NCBI GenBank assembly: GCA_013792075.1 | Contig: VMSR01000070.1 | Coordinates: forward strand, 1-58,457 | Reading direction: 5' to 3' | Source of the DNA: Desulfobacula sp. | GTDB lineage: Bacteria > Desulfobacterota > Desulfobacteria > Desulfobacterales > Desulfobacteraceae | DNA: 58,457 nucleotides | In this document: positions 17,541 through 25,412 of the stretch, piece by piece | Layout: every line of letters begins with the position of its first letter | How positions within the stretch are numbered: the first letter of the stretch is position 1 | Position numbers and translations under genes: made by a program | The notes under the pieces: model-generated | What the model saw: only the letters and a program-made list of their open reading frames with translations | Databases searched by the model: none | Told to the model about the DNA's origin: nothing

Positions 17541-17553
17541 TGCCAAAATGGCG
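17541..17553. promoter_or_regulatory. Second copy of the TGCCA/TGGC palindrome (candidate UAS)
   Basis: TGCCAAAATGGC, the reverse complement of the site at 14227, sits right after the kinase stop and about 105-117 bp upstream of a good sigma54 promoter, a normal distance for an NtrC-type enhancer. Confidence 0.5.
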
Positions 17554-17657
17554 TACCCGGTCATTCTGGCAGGCGCCGCCCTCTGACAAATCCGGCTCTT
17601 CTTCTATAACTATTTGGTTTTATTGAATTTACCATATCATCCTCTTTGGGTCACACC

Positions 17658-17673
17658 TGGCACATTAACTGCA
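17658..17673 (+). promoter_or_regulatory. Sigma54 (-24/-12) promoter of the HD-domain gene
   Basis: TGGCACATTAACTGCA matches TGGCACRNNNNTTGCW with one mismatch and the required 10 bases between GG and GC. Transcription would begin near 17684, which places the true start codon of the HD-domain protein downstream of the first available ATG at 17674. Confidence 0.6.
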
Positions 17674-19266
17674 ATGCATGAAAAACGGTTTTCCCATATT
17701 GCGCAAAAATTGGGAAGATACCATGAAAGCCCGGAAAATATTTTTCTACCATTGGGGTATGGGGCGGATCACCGACAATTGACACGCAGTTTTAAAAAAA
17801 ATATGAACAGATCTGATGATATCCACGGGGTTCAAAAATTAACACTGCCGAACCCCTCTCCCCTCAAAAAAAACAATTCCTCTCTTTTCTTACACCTTCC
17901 ATTAAAAAAACTGGGGAAAACCGAAAGCATCTTTACAGATCGGAATTTGGGTATTTTTGATGATCGGTTCAAGCCAATAATGCTTTCCATCATGAATCGG
18001 CAGCTTGCCGTCAATACCTATTATGGAAATGAATTAATTGCGCCTGCCAGCACCCGGATTTCAATTGAGTTACTCAAAAAATTTGATACGCTTAAAATCA
18101 ACTTCACGGTCCTGAAAAAAGAGATTTCTATCCTGGAAAACAATGAACGCTTTGATTGTGAAATGATCCGGCTGATCAATACCCAAAAGCACTTTTTTGA
18201 CAGTTTAACACAAGAAAACCTCCCCCAGGTTCAAGCGCAGGTAAAGGCATTTGTCAGTGCCGGATTGTCCAATGGAAAAAGTCCCTTGTTCCAGTTGCTT
18301 CAAAAAAAATATCAACAATTGCACCCATTTCTTGAAGCAGCCTGCGGGGTTCTCACTTCCGATAAAAAATATGCTGCTGTTTCCATTTCCCTGAATCAAA
18401 TAATCCACAACGACAGGCTGGTGTTTAACAAAAAGACCATGGGAGAAACCATTGCCCATATTGTCAAAATGAGCTGGATAGCCATGATCATGGCCCATGA
18501 GCTTGATGATTTCAGGGAAGACGAGTACCGGGAACTTGGAATTATCTGCCTGGGACATGACACGGGCAAGGCCTTTATTCCCCAGGAGATCTTATACAAA
18601 AGCGGGCGGCTGACCCAACTTGAAAATGAAATTATGAAAAGCCATGTATTGTTTTCCTTTCTCATGGCATCCAAAGATCAATCTTTTCCTGATTTCAATA
18701 GTTTTGTAATGGGGCTGCACCATGTGAAAGAAGCGGACCACCTGGCCCAAAGCTATGGTATTTTCCATGACACCCCGACCTCTTTTTACCGCTATTTGAA
18801 CCCGGATGCCCGGAACCGGTTGGATCAGGCCTATGGGTTAACCAAGAAATTTTATCGCATCGTCAATATTGCAGACACCTTTGAGGCCATTACTGCCAGC
18901 CGCGTTTATAAAAAACCCTCCTCCATCGGAAAGGCTCTGGATATAATGGTTAAGGAAAATGCAAAGGACAGGGTTTTGTATGCCCCCTATTTAAACACCT
19001 TAATTGAAGTGATGATCAAAACCCTGCTCCCCGAAAACCAGGTATTCCGGATCACGGATAAAATTTTGGACCTTTTTTTTCCTGCAGGTGATACCACTTC
19101 CGGACAAAGGGCCTATATGAAAAAATACCATCGCGGCATTATTGTCAAATCCTGCAAAGGCCTGGACCAACACCTGGAATGCCTGATTTTTAACATGGCC
19201 CTTAAAAAGGACCGCAAGCCCGTTCAGCTCTCTCCCAGACTTTTTTTGGAAAACCTGTTTTTCTGA
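17674..19266 (+). CDS. HD-GYP-like domain protein, about 530 aa
   Basis: Predicted cytoplasmic metal-dependent phosphohydrolase of the HD-GYP group, which degrades cyclic di-GMP. The HD core is visible as LGHDTGKAFIPQEIL, then LHHVKEADH, and the late helix ADTFEAITASRVYKKPSS that is characteristic of HD-GYP proteins. The GYP triplet itself is missing, so activity may be altered or lost. The N-terminal 230 residues are unrecognised. The start is uncertain: ATG 17674 lacks a ribosome-binding site and lies at the sigma54 promoter, and ATG 17803 (MNRSDD) is an alternative; the frame is open back to a TTG at 17614. It is probably controlled by the adjacent two-component system. Confidence 0.75.
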   Translation: MHEKRFSHIAQKLGRYHESPENIFLPLGYGADHRQLTRSFKKNMNRSDDIHGVQKLTLPNPSPLKKNNSSLFLHLPLKKLGKTESIFTDRNLGIFDDRFKPIMLSIMNRQLAVNTYYGNELIAPASTRISIELLKKFDTLKINFTVLKKEISILENNERFDCEMIRLINTQKHFFDSLTQENLPQVQAQVKAFVSAGLSNGKSPLFQLLQKKYQQLHPFLEAACGVLTSDKKYAAVSISLNQIIHNDRLVFNKKTMGETIAHIVKMSWIAMIMAHELDDFREDEYRELGIICLGHDTGKAFIPQEILYKSGRLTQLENEIMKSHVLFSFLMASKDQSFPDFNSFVMGLHHVKEADHLAQSYGIFHDTPTSFYRYLNPDARNRLDQAYGLTKKFYRIVNIADTFEAITASRVYKKPSSIGKALDIMVKENAKDRVLYAPYLNTLIEVMIKTLLPENQVFRITDKILDLFFPAGDTTSGQRAYMKKYHRGIIVKSCKGLDQHLECLIFNMALKKDRKPVQLSPRLFLENLFF

Positions 19267-19414
19267 TTTTTTTTCAATGGCAGATTGATCATCTCCCGGA
19301 ACCGTGTCAGAATATATGCTTACAAAAAGTGCTGGGGAAAAATCTCCCGGTTTGACAAGCACCGGCATTCCCTGTATCTTTTTGTTTTTGTTTAACATCT
19401 CACAGGCCAGGCAT

Positions 19415-19984
19415 ATGGACCAGACCCATTGTATTCAAAAAATTCGTTCCGCAGTCCAGACTGCGGTCCATCCGTTTCCCCCGGACCCGGCGCTATTTCA
19501 ACCCACCAGTGTGATGGCCCTGTTCGTGTTTAATGAGGTTCTGGAACTGCTTTTTATCCAGAAGGCAGATGTGGAAGGGTATCCCTGGCGGAACCAGATG
19601 GCTTTTCCCGGCGGTCATGTGGATGAACAGGACGCCTCCACCCAGGAGACCGCACTCAGAGAACTTAAGGAAGAGATGGGGATTTGTGCAGAAAATGTAA
19701 GGGTAATTGGCTCTTTGGGCCATTTCCAGACCATTAACAATAAGGATATTGAGGCCTTTGCCGGTATCTGGAATCGACAAGAAAAGATCACCCACGACAC
19801 AGCAGAAATTTCACGGGTGCTTCCCATCCCCGTCTCCCATCTGACACGTCTGCACAGGGAAAAAGGCTATGCCGGCCGCAGGCCCAATATAATGGAACTC
19901 ACCTATCCCTATGAAGATGTGGTCATCTGGGGCGTCACAGCAAAGATTCTCCACCATTTAATAGAGGTGATCACAAGCAGATAG
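19415..19984 (+). CDS. Nudix hydrolase, CoA pyrophosphatase (NudL)-like, 189 aa
   Basis: Likely hydrolyses CoA or acyl-CoA to 4'-phosphopantetheine and 3',5'-ADP. The Nudix box is complete (GGHVDEQD, then TALRELKEEMG), preceded by the CoA-pyrophosphatase-type segment YPWRNQMAFPGG. Length from 19415 (MDQTHCIQ) suits the NudL family; an in-frame GTG at 19304 would add 37 unconserved residues. It lies 148 bases after the HD-domain gene and ends just before the convergent small membrane gene. Nearby acyl-CoA metabolism makes a CoA-related substrate plausible. Confidence 0.82.
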   Translation: MDQTHCIQKIRSAVQTAVHPFPPDPALFQPTSVMALFVFNEVLELLFIQKADVEGYPWRNQMAFPGGHVDEQDASTQETALRELKEEMGICAENVRVIGSLGHFQTINNKDIEAFAGIWNRQEKITHDTAEISRVLPIPVSHLTRLHREKGYAGRRPNIMELTYPYEDVVIWGVTAKILHHLIEVITSR

Positions 19985-20004
19985 CCCGTCCTTATCCCCA
20001 GGCA

Positions 20005-20253
20005 TCAGCCTTTGTTTGATCGTATCTTAAGCCGGATAAAGACCTTTAGGGCAAGAAATCCAGATAAAAATGCCAGAAAACCCGGAAACCAGAGGTGTGC
20101 TTCAAAAGCAGGCTCTCCCAAAGCCACGATGACCCCTGCCAGGGAAAACACAAACACAAGGAGCATCATGGCGATCAGCAGCCAGCAGGCAAAGCTTGAA
20201 TCATACCAGGAAGTTATGGCTTTTCTAAAGAAGGGATTCTGGTCAAGTTGCAT
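20005..20253 (-). CDS. Small two-helix membrane protein, 82 aa
   Basis: Two hydrophobic segments (about residues 22-46 and 57-76) separated by a short loop GEPAFEAHLW, with a basic C-terminus KVFIRLKIRSNKG. No family is recognised. The start at 20253 (MQLDQNPFF) is chosen because the longer in-frame reading from 20340 passes straight through the NrdR boxes and promoter of nrdD. It is divergent from nrdD and convergent with the Nudix gene. It might share NrdR control because the boxes lie in the divergent promoter region. Confidence 0.6.
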   Translation of the reverse strand: MQLDQNPFFRKAITSWYDSSFACWLLIAMMLLVFVFSLAGVIVALGEPAFEAHLWFPGFLAFLSGFLALKVFIRLKIRSNKG

Positions 20254-20281
20254 TTGTATCCATCTTGCATTTGTGGTACAA

Positions 20282-20328
20282 CCACAATATATAGCTTTTT
20301 TGCCTTGACAACCAGCTACATATTGCGA
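20282..20328 (+). promoter_or_regulatory. NrdR box pair and promoter upstream of nrdD
   Basis: Two sites resembling the NrdR consensus (ACACWATATATWGTGT) are at 20282-20297 (13 of 16 matches; core CAATATATAG) and 20313-20328 (core CTACATATTG, 9 of 10). They start exactly 31 bp apart, the spacing required for NrdR binding on one face of DNA. A perfect -35 TTGACA (20305-20310) lies between them, so NrdR bound here would block transcription of nrdDG. A palindrome GTGGT-ACA-ACCAC abuts the first box. Confidence 0.75.
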
Positions 20329-20427
20329 TAGGTTTGTCATCCAGCAACCAAAATCACTATAAAGTAGGTTTCCGGAACTGCTGACAGAAGATAGTCTAAA
20401 TTCAATCAGATTTCAAGAGGTGGATAC

Positions 20428-22527
20428 ATGTTTGAGCAAATTAAAAAACGTGACGGACGGGTAGCTGAATTTGATCCGACAAAGATCACACACGCCCTGG
20501 TAAAAGCAGGAGAAGCAACCGGGGAATTCAATGGCAGAGACGCCCAGAAACTGACGTTAAAAGTGCTCACCCTGGCAAGGGATTTGCAATTAGGCCCCGT
20601 TCCGGACATAGAAGAAATTCAGGACATTGTTGAAAGGGTCCTTTTGGATTCCCCTTTTTATAAGACCGCCAAAGCCTACATCATTTACCGGGAACAGCAC
20701 AACCAAATCCGGAAAATTGCCATCAAGGAAAATGTGGGCCTCATGGAATCCTATATCAGCCGGATGGACTGGAAGGTAAAAGAGAACAGCAACATGAGCT
20801 ATTCCCTCCAGGGGCTTAACAATCATATCTCTTCGGACATTACCGCAGAGTACTGGCTCAACAGAGTGTACCCCCCGGAAGTCAGGGATGCCCATTACGC
20901 AGGGGATATCCATATCCATGACCTAAGCCTGCTATCGGTCTATTGCGTGGGCTGGGACCTCCAGGATCTATTGGCCGAAGGGTTCAAGGGCGTTGCCGGC
21001 AAGGTGGAATCTTCACCGCCAAAGCATTTCCGAAGCGCTTTGGGCCAGATTGTAAACTTTTTCTACACCCTCCAGGGAGAGGCTGCCGGTGCCCAGGCCA
21101 TGTCCAACTTTGACACCCTCCTGGCCCCGTTTATCCGGGAAGACCAGTTAAACTACAAAGAAGTCAAACAGGCACTCCAGGAATTTATATTCAATATCAA
21201 CATCCCCACCCGTGTAGGATTTCAGACCCCTTTTACCAATATCACCATGGACCTGATTGTCCCCTCCACCCTGAAAGATGTCCCTGTCATGATCGGCGGC
21301 AAATACCAGGAAAAAACCTATGCCTATTTCCAGGAAGAAATGGACATGCTCAATGCCGCCTTTGCCGAGGTAATGATGGAAGGGGATGCCAAGGGCCGGG
21401 TTTTCACATTTCCCATCCCCACCTATAATATTACAAGCGATTTTAACTGGGACAATCCCAATCTGGAAAATATCTGGAAAATGACGGGCAAATACGGCAT
21501 TCCCTATTTCTCCAACTTTGTCAATTCAGACATGGACCCGGAAGATGCAAGGTCCATGTGCTGCCGCCTGAGACTGGACAATCGGGAGCTTCGCAAAAGA
21601 GGCGGGGGGCTGTTTGGTGCCAATCCCTTAACCGGTTCAATCGGGGTTGTCACCCTGAACCTTCCCAGGATAGGCTACCTGGCCACGGACGAAGCAGATT
21701 TTCTCGACCGCCTGGACGACCTTATCCAGATTTCCGCCGAATCCCTGAGCATCAAACGCAAGATCCTTGAAAAATTTACCAATGGCGATCTCTATCCCTA
21801 TTCAAAATTTTATTTAAGAAAGATTAAGGAAAGCACCGGGGTTTACTGGCGCAATCATTTTTCCACCATCGGCATACTGGGCATGAACGAGGCCTGCCTC
21901 AACTTTTTGGGAGAAGGCATTGCCACCAAAGCAGGACAGGCATTTGCCGTCCGGGTCATGGACCATATCCGCAAGCAGATAGAAATCTTGCAGGAAACAA
22001 CCGACGAGATCTTCAACCTGGAAGCCACCCCTGCAGAAGGCACCACCTATCGATTTGCCAGCATGGACAAGAAAAAATTTAAGGACATTCTCTGTGCCAA
22101 TGAAGAAGAATATCAGCAGGGCAAGGATCCCTTCTATACCAATTCCACTCATTTGCCGGTCAATTATACAGATGATTTATTTGAAGCCCTGGAACTCCAG
22201 GACAATCTCCAGACAAAGTACACCGGCGGTACGGTCCAGCATCTGTTTCTGGGAGAGGAAGTGACAGATACCCAGGTTGTAAAACAGCTGGTCAACAAAG
22301 TTTCCTCAAGTTTCAGGCTTCCCTATTTTACCCTGACCCCGACCTTCAGCGTCTGCCCCTCCCATGGCTATATTTCAGGCGAGCATGCAAAATGCGGCAC
22401 CTGTGATTCGGAGACGGAGATCTATTCGCGGGTGGTGGGTTATCTTCGGCCTGTGGGCCAATGGAACAACGGGAAGCAGACCGAATTCTGCATGCGCAAA
22501 ACCTATAACGTTTATAATGTGGCTTAA
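20428..22527 (+). CDS. nrdD: Anaerobic ribonucleoside-triphosphate reductase NrdD, 699 aa
   Basis: Class III ribonucleotide reductase: makes deoxyribonucleotides without oxygen using a glycyl radical. An N-terminal ATP-cone (about 1-90; KKRDGRVAEFDPTKI) provides allosteric control, followed by the ten-stranded barrel. The glycyl radical site is G671 in SRVVGYLRP. C-terminal zinc ligands are visible (C643, C656, C659). Start 20428 follows GAGGTGG. The activase gene nrdG begins 11 bases downstream. A pair of NrdR boxes upstream predicts repression when dNTPs are plentiful. Presence of this class fits an anaerobic lifestyle. Confidence 0.96.
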   Translation: MFEQIKKRDGRVAEFDPTKITHALVKAGEATGEFNGRDAQKLTLKVLTLARDLQLGPVPDIEEIQDIVERVLLDSPFYKTAKAYIIYREQHNQIRKIAIKENVGLMESYISRMDWKVKENSNMSYSLQGLNNHISSDITAEYWLNRVYPPEVRDAHYAGDIHIHDLSLLSVYCVGWDLQDLLAEGFKGVAGKVESSPPKHFRSALGQIVNFFYTLQGEAAGAQAMSNFDTLLAPFIREDQLNYKEVKQALQEFIFNINIPTRVGFQTPFTNITMDLIVPSTLKDVPVMIGGKYQEKTYAYFQEEMDMLNAAFAEVMMEGDAKGRVFTFPIPTYNITSDFNWDNPNLENIWKMTGKYGIPYFSNFVNSDMDPEDARSMCCRLRLDNRELRKRGGGLFGANPLTGSIGVVTLNLPRIGYLATDEADFLDRLDDLIQISAESLSIKRKILEKFTNGDLYPYSKFYLRKIKESTGVYWRNHFSTIGILGMNEACLNFLGEGIATKAGQAFAVRVMDHIRKQIEILQETTDEIFNLEATPAEGTTYRFASMDKKKFKDILCANEEEYQQGKDPFYTNSTHLPVNYTDDLFEALELQDNLQTKYTGGTVQHLFLGEEVTDTQVVKQLVNKVSSSFRLPYFTLTPTFSVCPSHGYISGEHAKCGTCDSETEIYSRVVGYLRPVGQWNNGKQTEFCMRKTYNVYNVA

Positions 22528-22538
22528 GAAAGCCACCC

Positions 22539-23243
22539 ATGCACATTGGCGGCTTTCAAAAAAATTCCCTGATTGATTTTCCCGGGAACATTGCGTGTGT
22601 GGTCTTTACTTCGGGTTGTAATTTTATCTGCCCCTATTGCCACAACCCGGACCTTGCTGCCGGCCCTGTAAAAGGGGTCGGCAGTCTTTATGATGAAAAT
22701 GAAATTTTTTCATTCCTTGAAAAACGCCAGGGCCAGCTTTCCGGGGTGGCCATCACCGGGGGGGAACCCACCCTCCAGCCGGATCTTGTTGACTTCTGCC
22801 AAAAGGTTCGGAAAATGGGATTTAAGATCAAGCTGGACAGCAACGGCACCCGGCCCCATATCCTTGAAACCCTTATTGATGAAAAACTGATTGACTATCT
22901 GGCCATGGATATCAAGACCAGCCTGGCCCATTATCCCCTGCTGATCAAGGGCGATTTTGATGTAAAAAAAATTTCCGAGAGCATCTCGCTGATAATGGAA
23001 AAGGCCCCGGCCTATGAGTTTCGCACCACCTGTGCCCGCCCTTTCATCACCAAAAATATCATGGCCCGGATTGCAAGGATGCTACAGGGAGCAGACCGAT
23101 ATGTCCTGCAAAAATGCTCCCGAAATGTTCCTGTTCTGGATCCTCTCTTTTTAAAAGAGGACCACCATTTTTTTTCCAACGAAGACATGCAGGAATTGAA
23201 AGCGATTGTGGAAAACAGCGTTAAAACAATAGCCCTGCGGTAA
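22539..23243 (+). CDS. nrdG: Anaerobic ribonucleotide reductase activating protein NrdG (radical SAM), 234 aa
   Basis: Radical-SAM activase that generates the glycyl radical on NrdD. The [4Fe-4S] motif is CNFICPYC (C27, C31, C34) with a downstream GGEPTL SAM-binding segment. At 234 aa it is the longer NrdG type usual in anaerobes. It follows nrdD by 11 bases, so they share an operon and the NrdR-regulated promoter. Its stop codon is immediately adjacent to the stop of the convergent regulator gene, with no intergenic base. Confidence 0.93.
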   Translation: MHIGGFQKNSLIDFPGNIACVVFTSGCNFICPYCHNPDLAAGPVKGVGSLYDENEIFSFLEKRQGQLSGVAITGGEPTLQPDLVDFCQKVRKMGFKIKLDSNGTRPHILETLIDEKLIDYLAMDIKTSLAHYPLLIKGDFDVKKISESISLIMEKAPAYEFRTTCARPFITKNIMARIARMLQGADRYVLQKCSRNVPVLDPLFLKEDHHFFSNEDMQELKAIVENSVKTIALR

Positions 23244-24173
23244 TTATTGTTTCGGCAGCAGATCCGTTAGATTGACCGCGGGTTCCGGGTAGACCATTTT
23301 TCCGGTTAAAGACAGGTCATATCCGCCATATTCTTTGGCAGCCGCCTGAATCACCTTGCCTTTTAACAAAGAGAGAAACAGCTGAATACCCTGGTCAAAA
23401 AACCGGTCTTTGCCGATGAGCAGGTCAAAGCGCTCCCAGCACAACGGGATAAAATCAAGCCCCAGAATTTTGGCAACCGGTTTAATCCCGGGGCCAGCAT
23501 GGGCCTGTCCGCTCAGGATCGCAAGCCCTATATCCAGGTGCTTTGACAGACAATTGTCATACCCGTCAATGGTTTCCCCTTTGATCTCCGCTTTTTTCAA
23601 TTCCTTATCAAAGAGCTGGCGGGTACCGGTTCCCAGCATCCGGTTGACTATTTTTATATGGGGCTGTTTCAAATCCTTAATTGAGTGGATCTTTTCCGGG
23701 TTTCCTTTTTGAACCAGAATCCCCTGCTCCCGTAAACAAAAATTCACCACAGCCGGGACCGGGGCATCCTGGATAAAAGGGAAATTATACTCCCTGTTAT
23801 CGGCCACCAGATGGCTTGCGGCGATATGGCACAGGTTCTGGCGCAGGGCCTTAAGTCCGCCCATTGAACCTGCCAGGCCAAACATGGCCATATGGTCCTG
23901 GTGCTTAAGATTAAAGGTGGCAATGATTTTATCCAGCAGCAGGTCATTGGATCCGGCAATGAGCACCAACCCGTGGTAGGGCGGCAATTTTGCCATTTCC
24001 GGATAGTTTTCGGTTCCTGTTTCCACCCACTGGCGGACCAGATCGATGGGGAAAAGCCATTTGCCCGTTACCTTGGAAGCAGGAAGGCCTTTTTCGGCAA
24101 TGAGTGAATAGACCATTTTTTCATTTACGCTTAAAAATTGTGCCACCTGCTTCGTGGTCAGCATCTCGCCCAT
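23244..24173 (-). CDS. HTH plus periplasmic-binding-like domain regulator, 309 aa
   Basis: One-component regulator type. The first 55 residues are an excisionase/MerR-like HTH (TTKQVAQFLSVNEKMVYSL, wing KVTGKWLFP). The rest resembles the PBP-like ligand domain related to molybdate/tungstate-binding proteins (SNDLLLDKI, then GTGTRQLFDKEL). Such proteins are annotated as substrate-binding domain transcription factors, and some respond to molybdate or tungstate. Start 24173 follows GGAGG by 6 bases; the ATG at 24179 is too close to that site. No transporter gene is adjacent, so the ligand is unknown. It lies 18 bases downstream of aroK on the same strand. Confidence 0.78.
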   Translation of the reverse strand: MGEMLTTKQVAQFLSVNEKMVYSLIAEKGLPASKVTGKWLFPIDLVRQWVETGTENYPEMAKLPPYHGLVLIAGSNDLLLDKIIATFNLKHQDHMAMFGLAGSMGGLKALRQNLCHIAASHLVADNREYNFPFIQDAPVPAVVNFCLREQGILVQKGNPEKIHSIKDLKQPHIKIVNRMLGTGTRQLFDKELKKAEIKGETIDGYDNCLSKHLDIGLAILSGQAHAGPGIKPVAKILGLDFIPLCWERFDLLIGKDRFFDQGIQLFLSLLKGKVIQAAAKEYGGYDLSLTGKMVYPEPAVNLTDLLPKQ

Positions 24174-24191
24174 GATCATCCTCCCTGGTAA

Positions 24192-24695
24192 TTATGACAA
24201 ATATTGTTCGACGGCTGTTACAACCTGTGCCGGACTTTTTGTCCCGCACTCAATTTTTATATCACAATATTTATCATACAAGGGAGTTCTTTCTTTGTAA
24301 AGATCGTGGATACCCTTTCCAGGGTCCATGGCCACCCCCCTTTCAACCACGTCCGACAGCCGGGTTGTCAGGATATCCAGATCCACGGCAAGATAGAGGA
24401 TGGTTGCCCGTTGCGCCAGGTGGACCATGGCCCTTTCCTTGTAAACCACGCTGCCGCCGGTGGCAATGACATGCTGTGAACACTTCACCCCAAGCAAATG
24501 GGATTCCTCAATTTCAAGAAATCGTTCCAGTCCCTTTGCCGAAATAATCTGGGATAACGTCATTTGTTCTTTTGTCTGGATCAGAATATCTGTATCTAAA
24601 AACGCATACCCCAGTTGTTTTGCCAGCAGCACCCCCACGGTGCTCTTGCCCACAGCAGGCATTCCTATCAATGCAAGATTTTCTTTAATTTTCAT
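24192..24695 (-). CDS. aroK: Shikimate kinase, 167 aa
   Basis: Phosphorylates shikimate at O3 in the pathway to chorismate. Walker A is GMPAVGKST (residues 11-19), the substrate/Mg site DTD is at residues 34-36, and the GG motif (ATGGSVVY) follows near residue 82. The lid contains an Arg in E-R-G-V and a later K-E-R-T-P-L-Y segment. Length is normal. The start at 24695 (MKIKENLA) is chosen because the upstream in-frame extension runs through the MarR operator. It is the only aromatic-pathway gene in the window. Confidence 0.9.
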   Translation of the reverse strand: MKIKENLALIGMPAVGKSTVGVLLAKQLGYAFLDTDILIQTKEQMTLSQIISAKGLERFLEIEESHLLGVKCSQHVIATGGSVVYKERAMVHLAQRATILYLAVDLDILTTRLSDVVERGVAMDPGKGIHDLYKERTPLYDKYCDIKIECGTKSPAQVVTAVEQYLS

Positions 24696-24816
24696 CAGTT
24701 TTATTCCAATTATTTTAACTAAACCCTCTTTTATAACAAAATAATATGCAAAATCTAATACTATCCTTTTAATATGATTACAAGCAGAAAGGGGCATCCG
24801 CCCAGGGAAGTCTGAT

Positions 24817-24861
24817 TTTATTTGCAACATGCAAATAAAATACTTGCATGTTGCAAATAAA
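24817..24861. promoter_or_regulatory. MarR-type operator: 18-bp perfect inverted repeat
   Basis: Arms 24817-24834 and 24844-24861 are exact reverse complements, separated by 9 bp. Each arm itself contains TTGCA-N3-TGCAA, a MarR-box-like half-palindrome, so two dimers could bind. It ends 17 bases before the MarR start codon and lies 121 bases upstream of the divergent aroK, so autoregulation is likely. Confidence 0.75.
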
Positions 24862-24878
24862 TAATCTACGTTCCATCC

Positions 24879-25337
24879 ATGACACCTATTGCCCCACCCA
24901 TAAACATATCCCGGCATGAGTTTGATGCCGTTATTATTCGCAGTTTTCGCGCCATTTATAAATTTGAGCAAGCCAATGTGCAGCGGTTCGCCTTGAATTA
25001 TGATGGCATTTTCCTGCTCCAGTTTTTGCGCAGCCAATCACCCTCAACAATGGGAGCCATTGCCCAGGAGATGCAGATTCCCGTCAGCACGGCCACGCGA
25101 ATGGTGGACCGACTGGTGGCCAAAGGCCTGGTTTCCAGAAAAAAAGCACCCAAAGACAAACGCATCATGCTTGTCTCGCTGGAACCTGGGGGGGAAGAGC
25201 TGCTTAAGGCTGTTGAAGACGGATCCTTTGATACCATAACCCAGAATCTTACCCGTTTTACTGAAGCTGAGATCAAGATGTTTTTTGAAACCGCACGTTC
25301 AATGGAAAAAATTCTCGAAATACCTGAATCGCCCTGA
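24879..25337 (+). CDS. MarR-family transcriptional regulator, 152 aa
   Basis: A winged-helix repressor acting as a dimer. The recognition region is TMGAIAQEMQIPVSTATRMV followed by the wing KKAPKDKRIMLVSL, which carries the D-x-R signature of MarR proteins. Dimerisation helices lie at both ends. The ligand is unknown; by position it may sense a lipid, steroid-like or aromatic compound metabolised by the downstream GMC oxidoreductase and acyl-CoA dehydrogenase. The adjacent 45-bp operator supports autoregulation. No ribosome-binding site is obvious, so the mRNA could be near-leaderless. Confidence 0.88.
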   Translation: MTPIAPPINISRHEFDAVIIRSFRAIYKFEQANVQRFALNYDGIFLLQFLRSQSPSTMGAIAQEMQIPVSTATRMVDRLVAKGLVSRKKAPKDKRIMLVSLEPGGEELLKAVEDGSFDTITQNLTRFTEAEIKMFFETARSMEKILEIPESP

Positions 25338-25351
25338 TCAACAGAACGCCC

Positions 25352-25380
25352 GGCCCGGATCTTAACGGCCGATCCGGGCC
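25352..25380 (+). terminator. Intercistronic GC hairpin after marR
   Basis: GGCCCGGATC (25352-25361) and GATCCGGGCC (25371-25380) form a perfect 10-bp stem with a 9-base loop. No T-run follows, so it may attenuate rather than fully stop read-through into the GMC oxidoreductase gene. Confidence 0.5.
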
Positions 25381-25412
25381 ATGAACCCAAAAGTTCCCGG
25401 AGGAGGTGCGCC

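Noticed and set aside
20254-20340. N-terminal extension of the small membrane protein
   Set aside because: This stretch holds the NrdR boxes and the nrdD promoter, and the extension adds no recognisable signal.
24696-25037. N-terminal extension of shikimate kinase
   Set aside because: It would run through the MarR operator and overlap the divergent marR gene; the 167-aa form has the normal family length.
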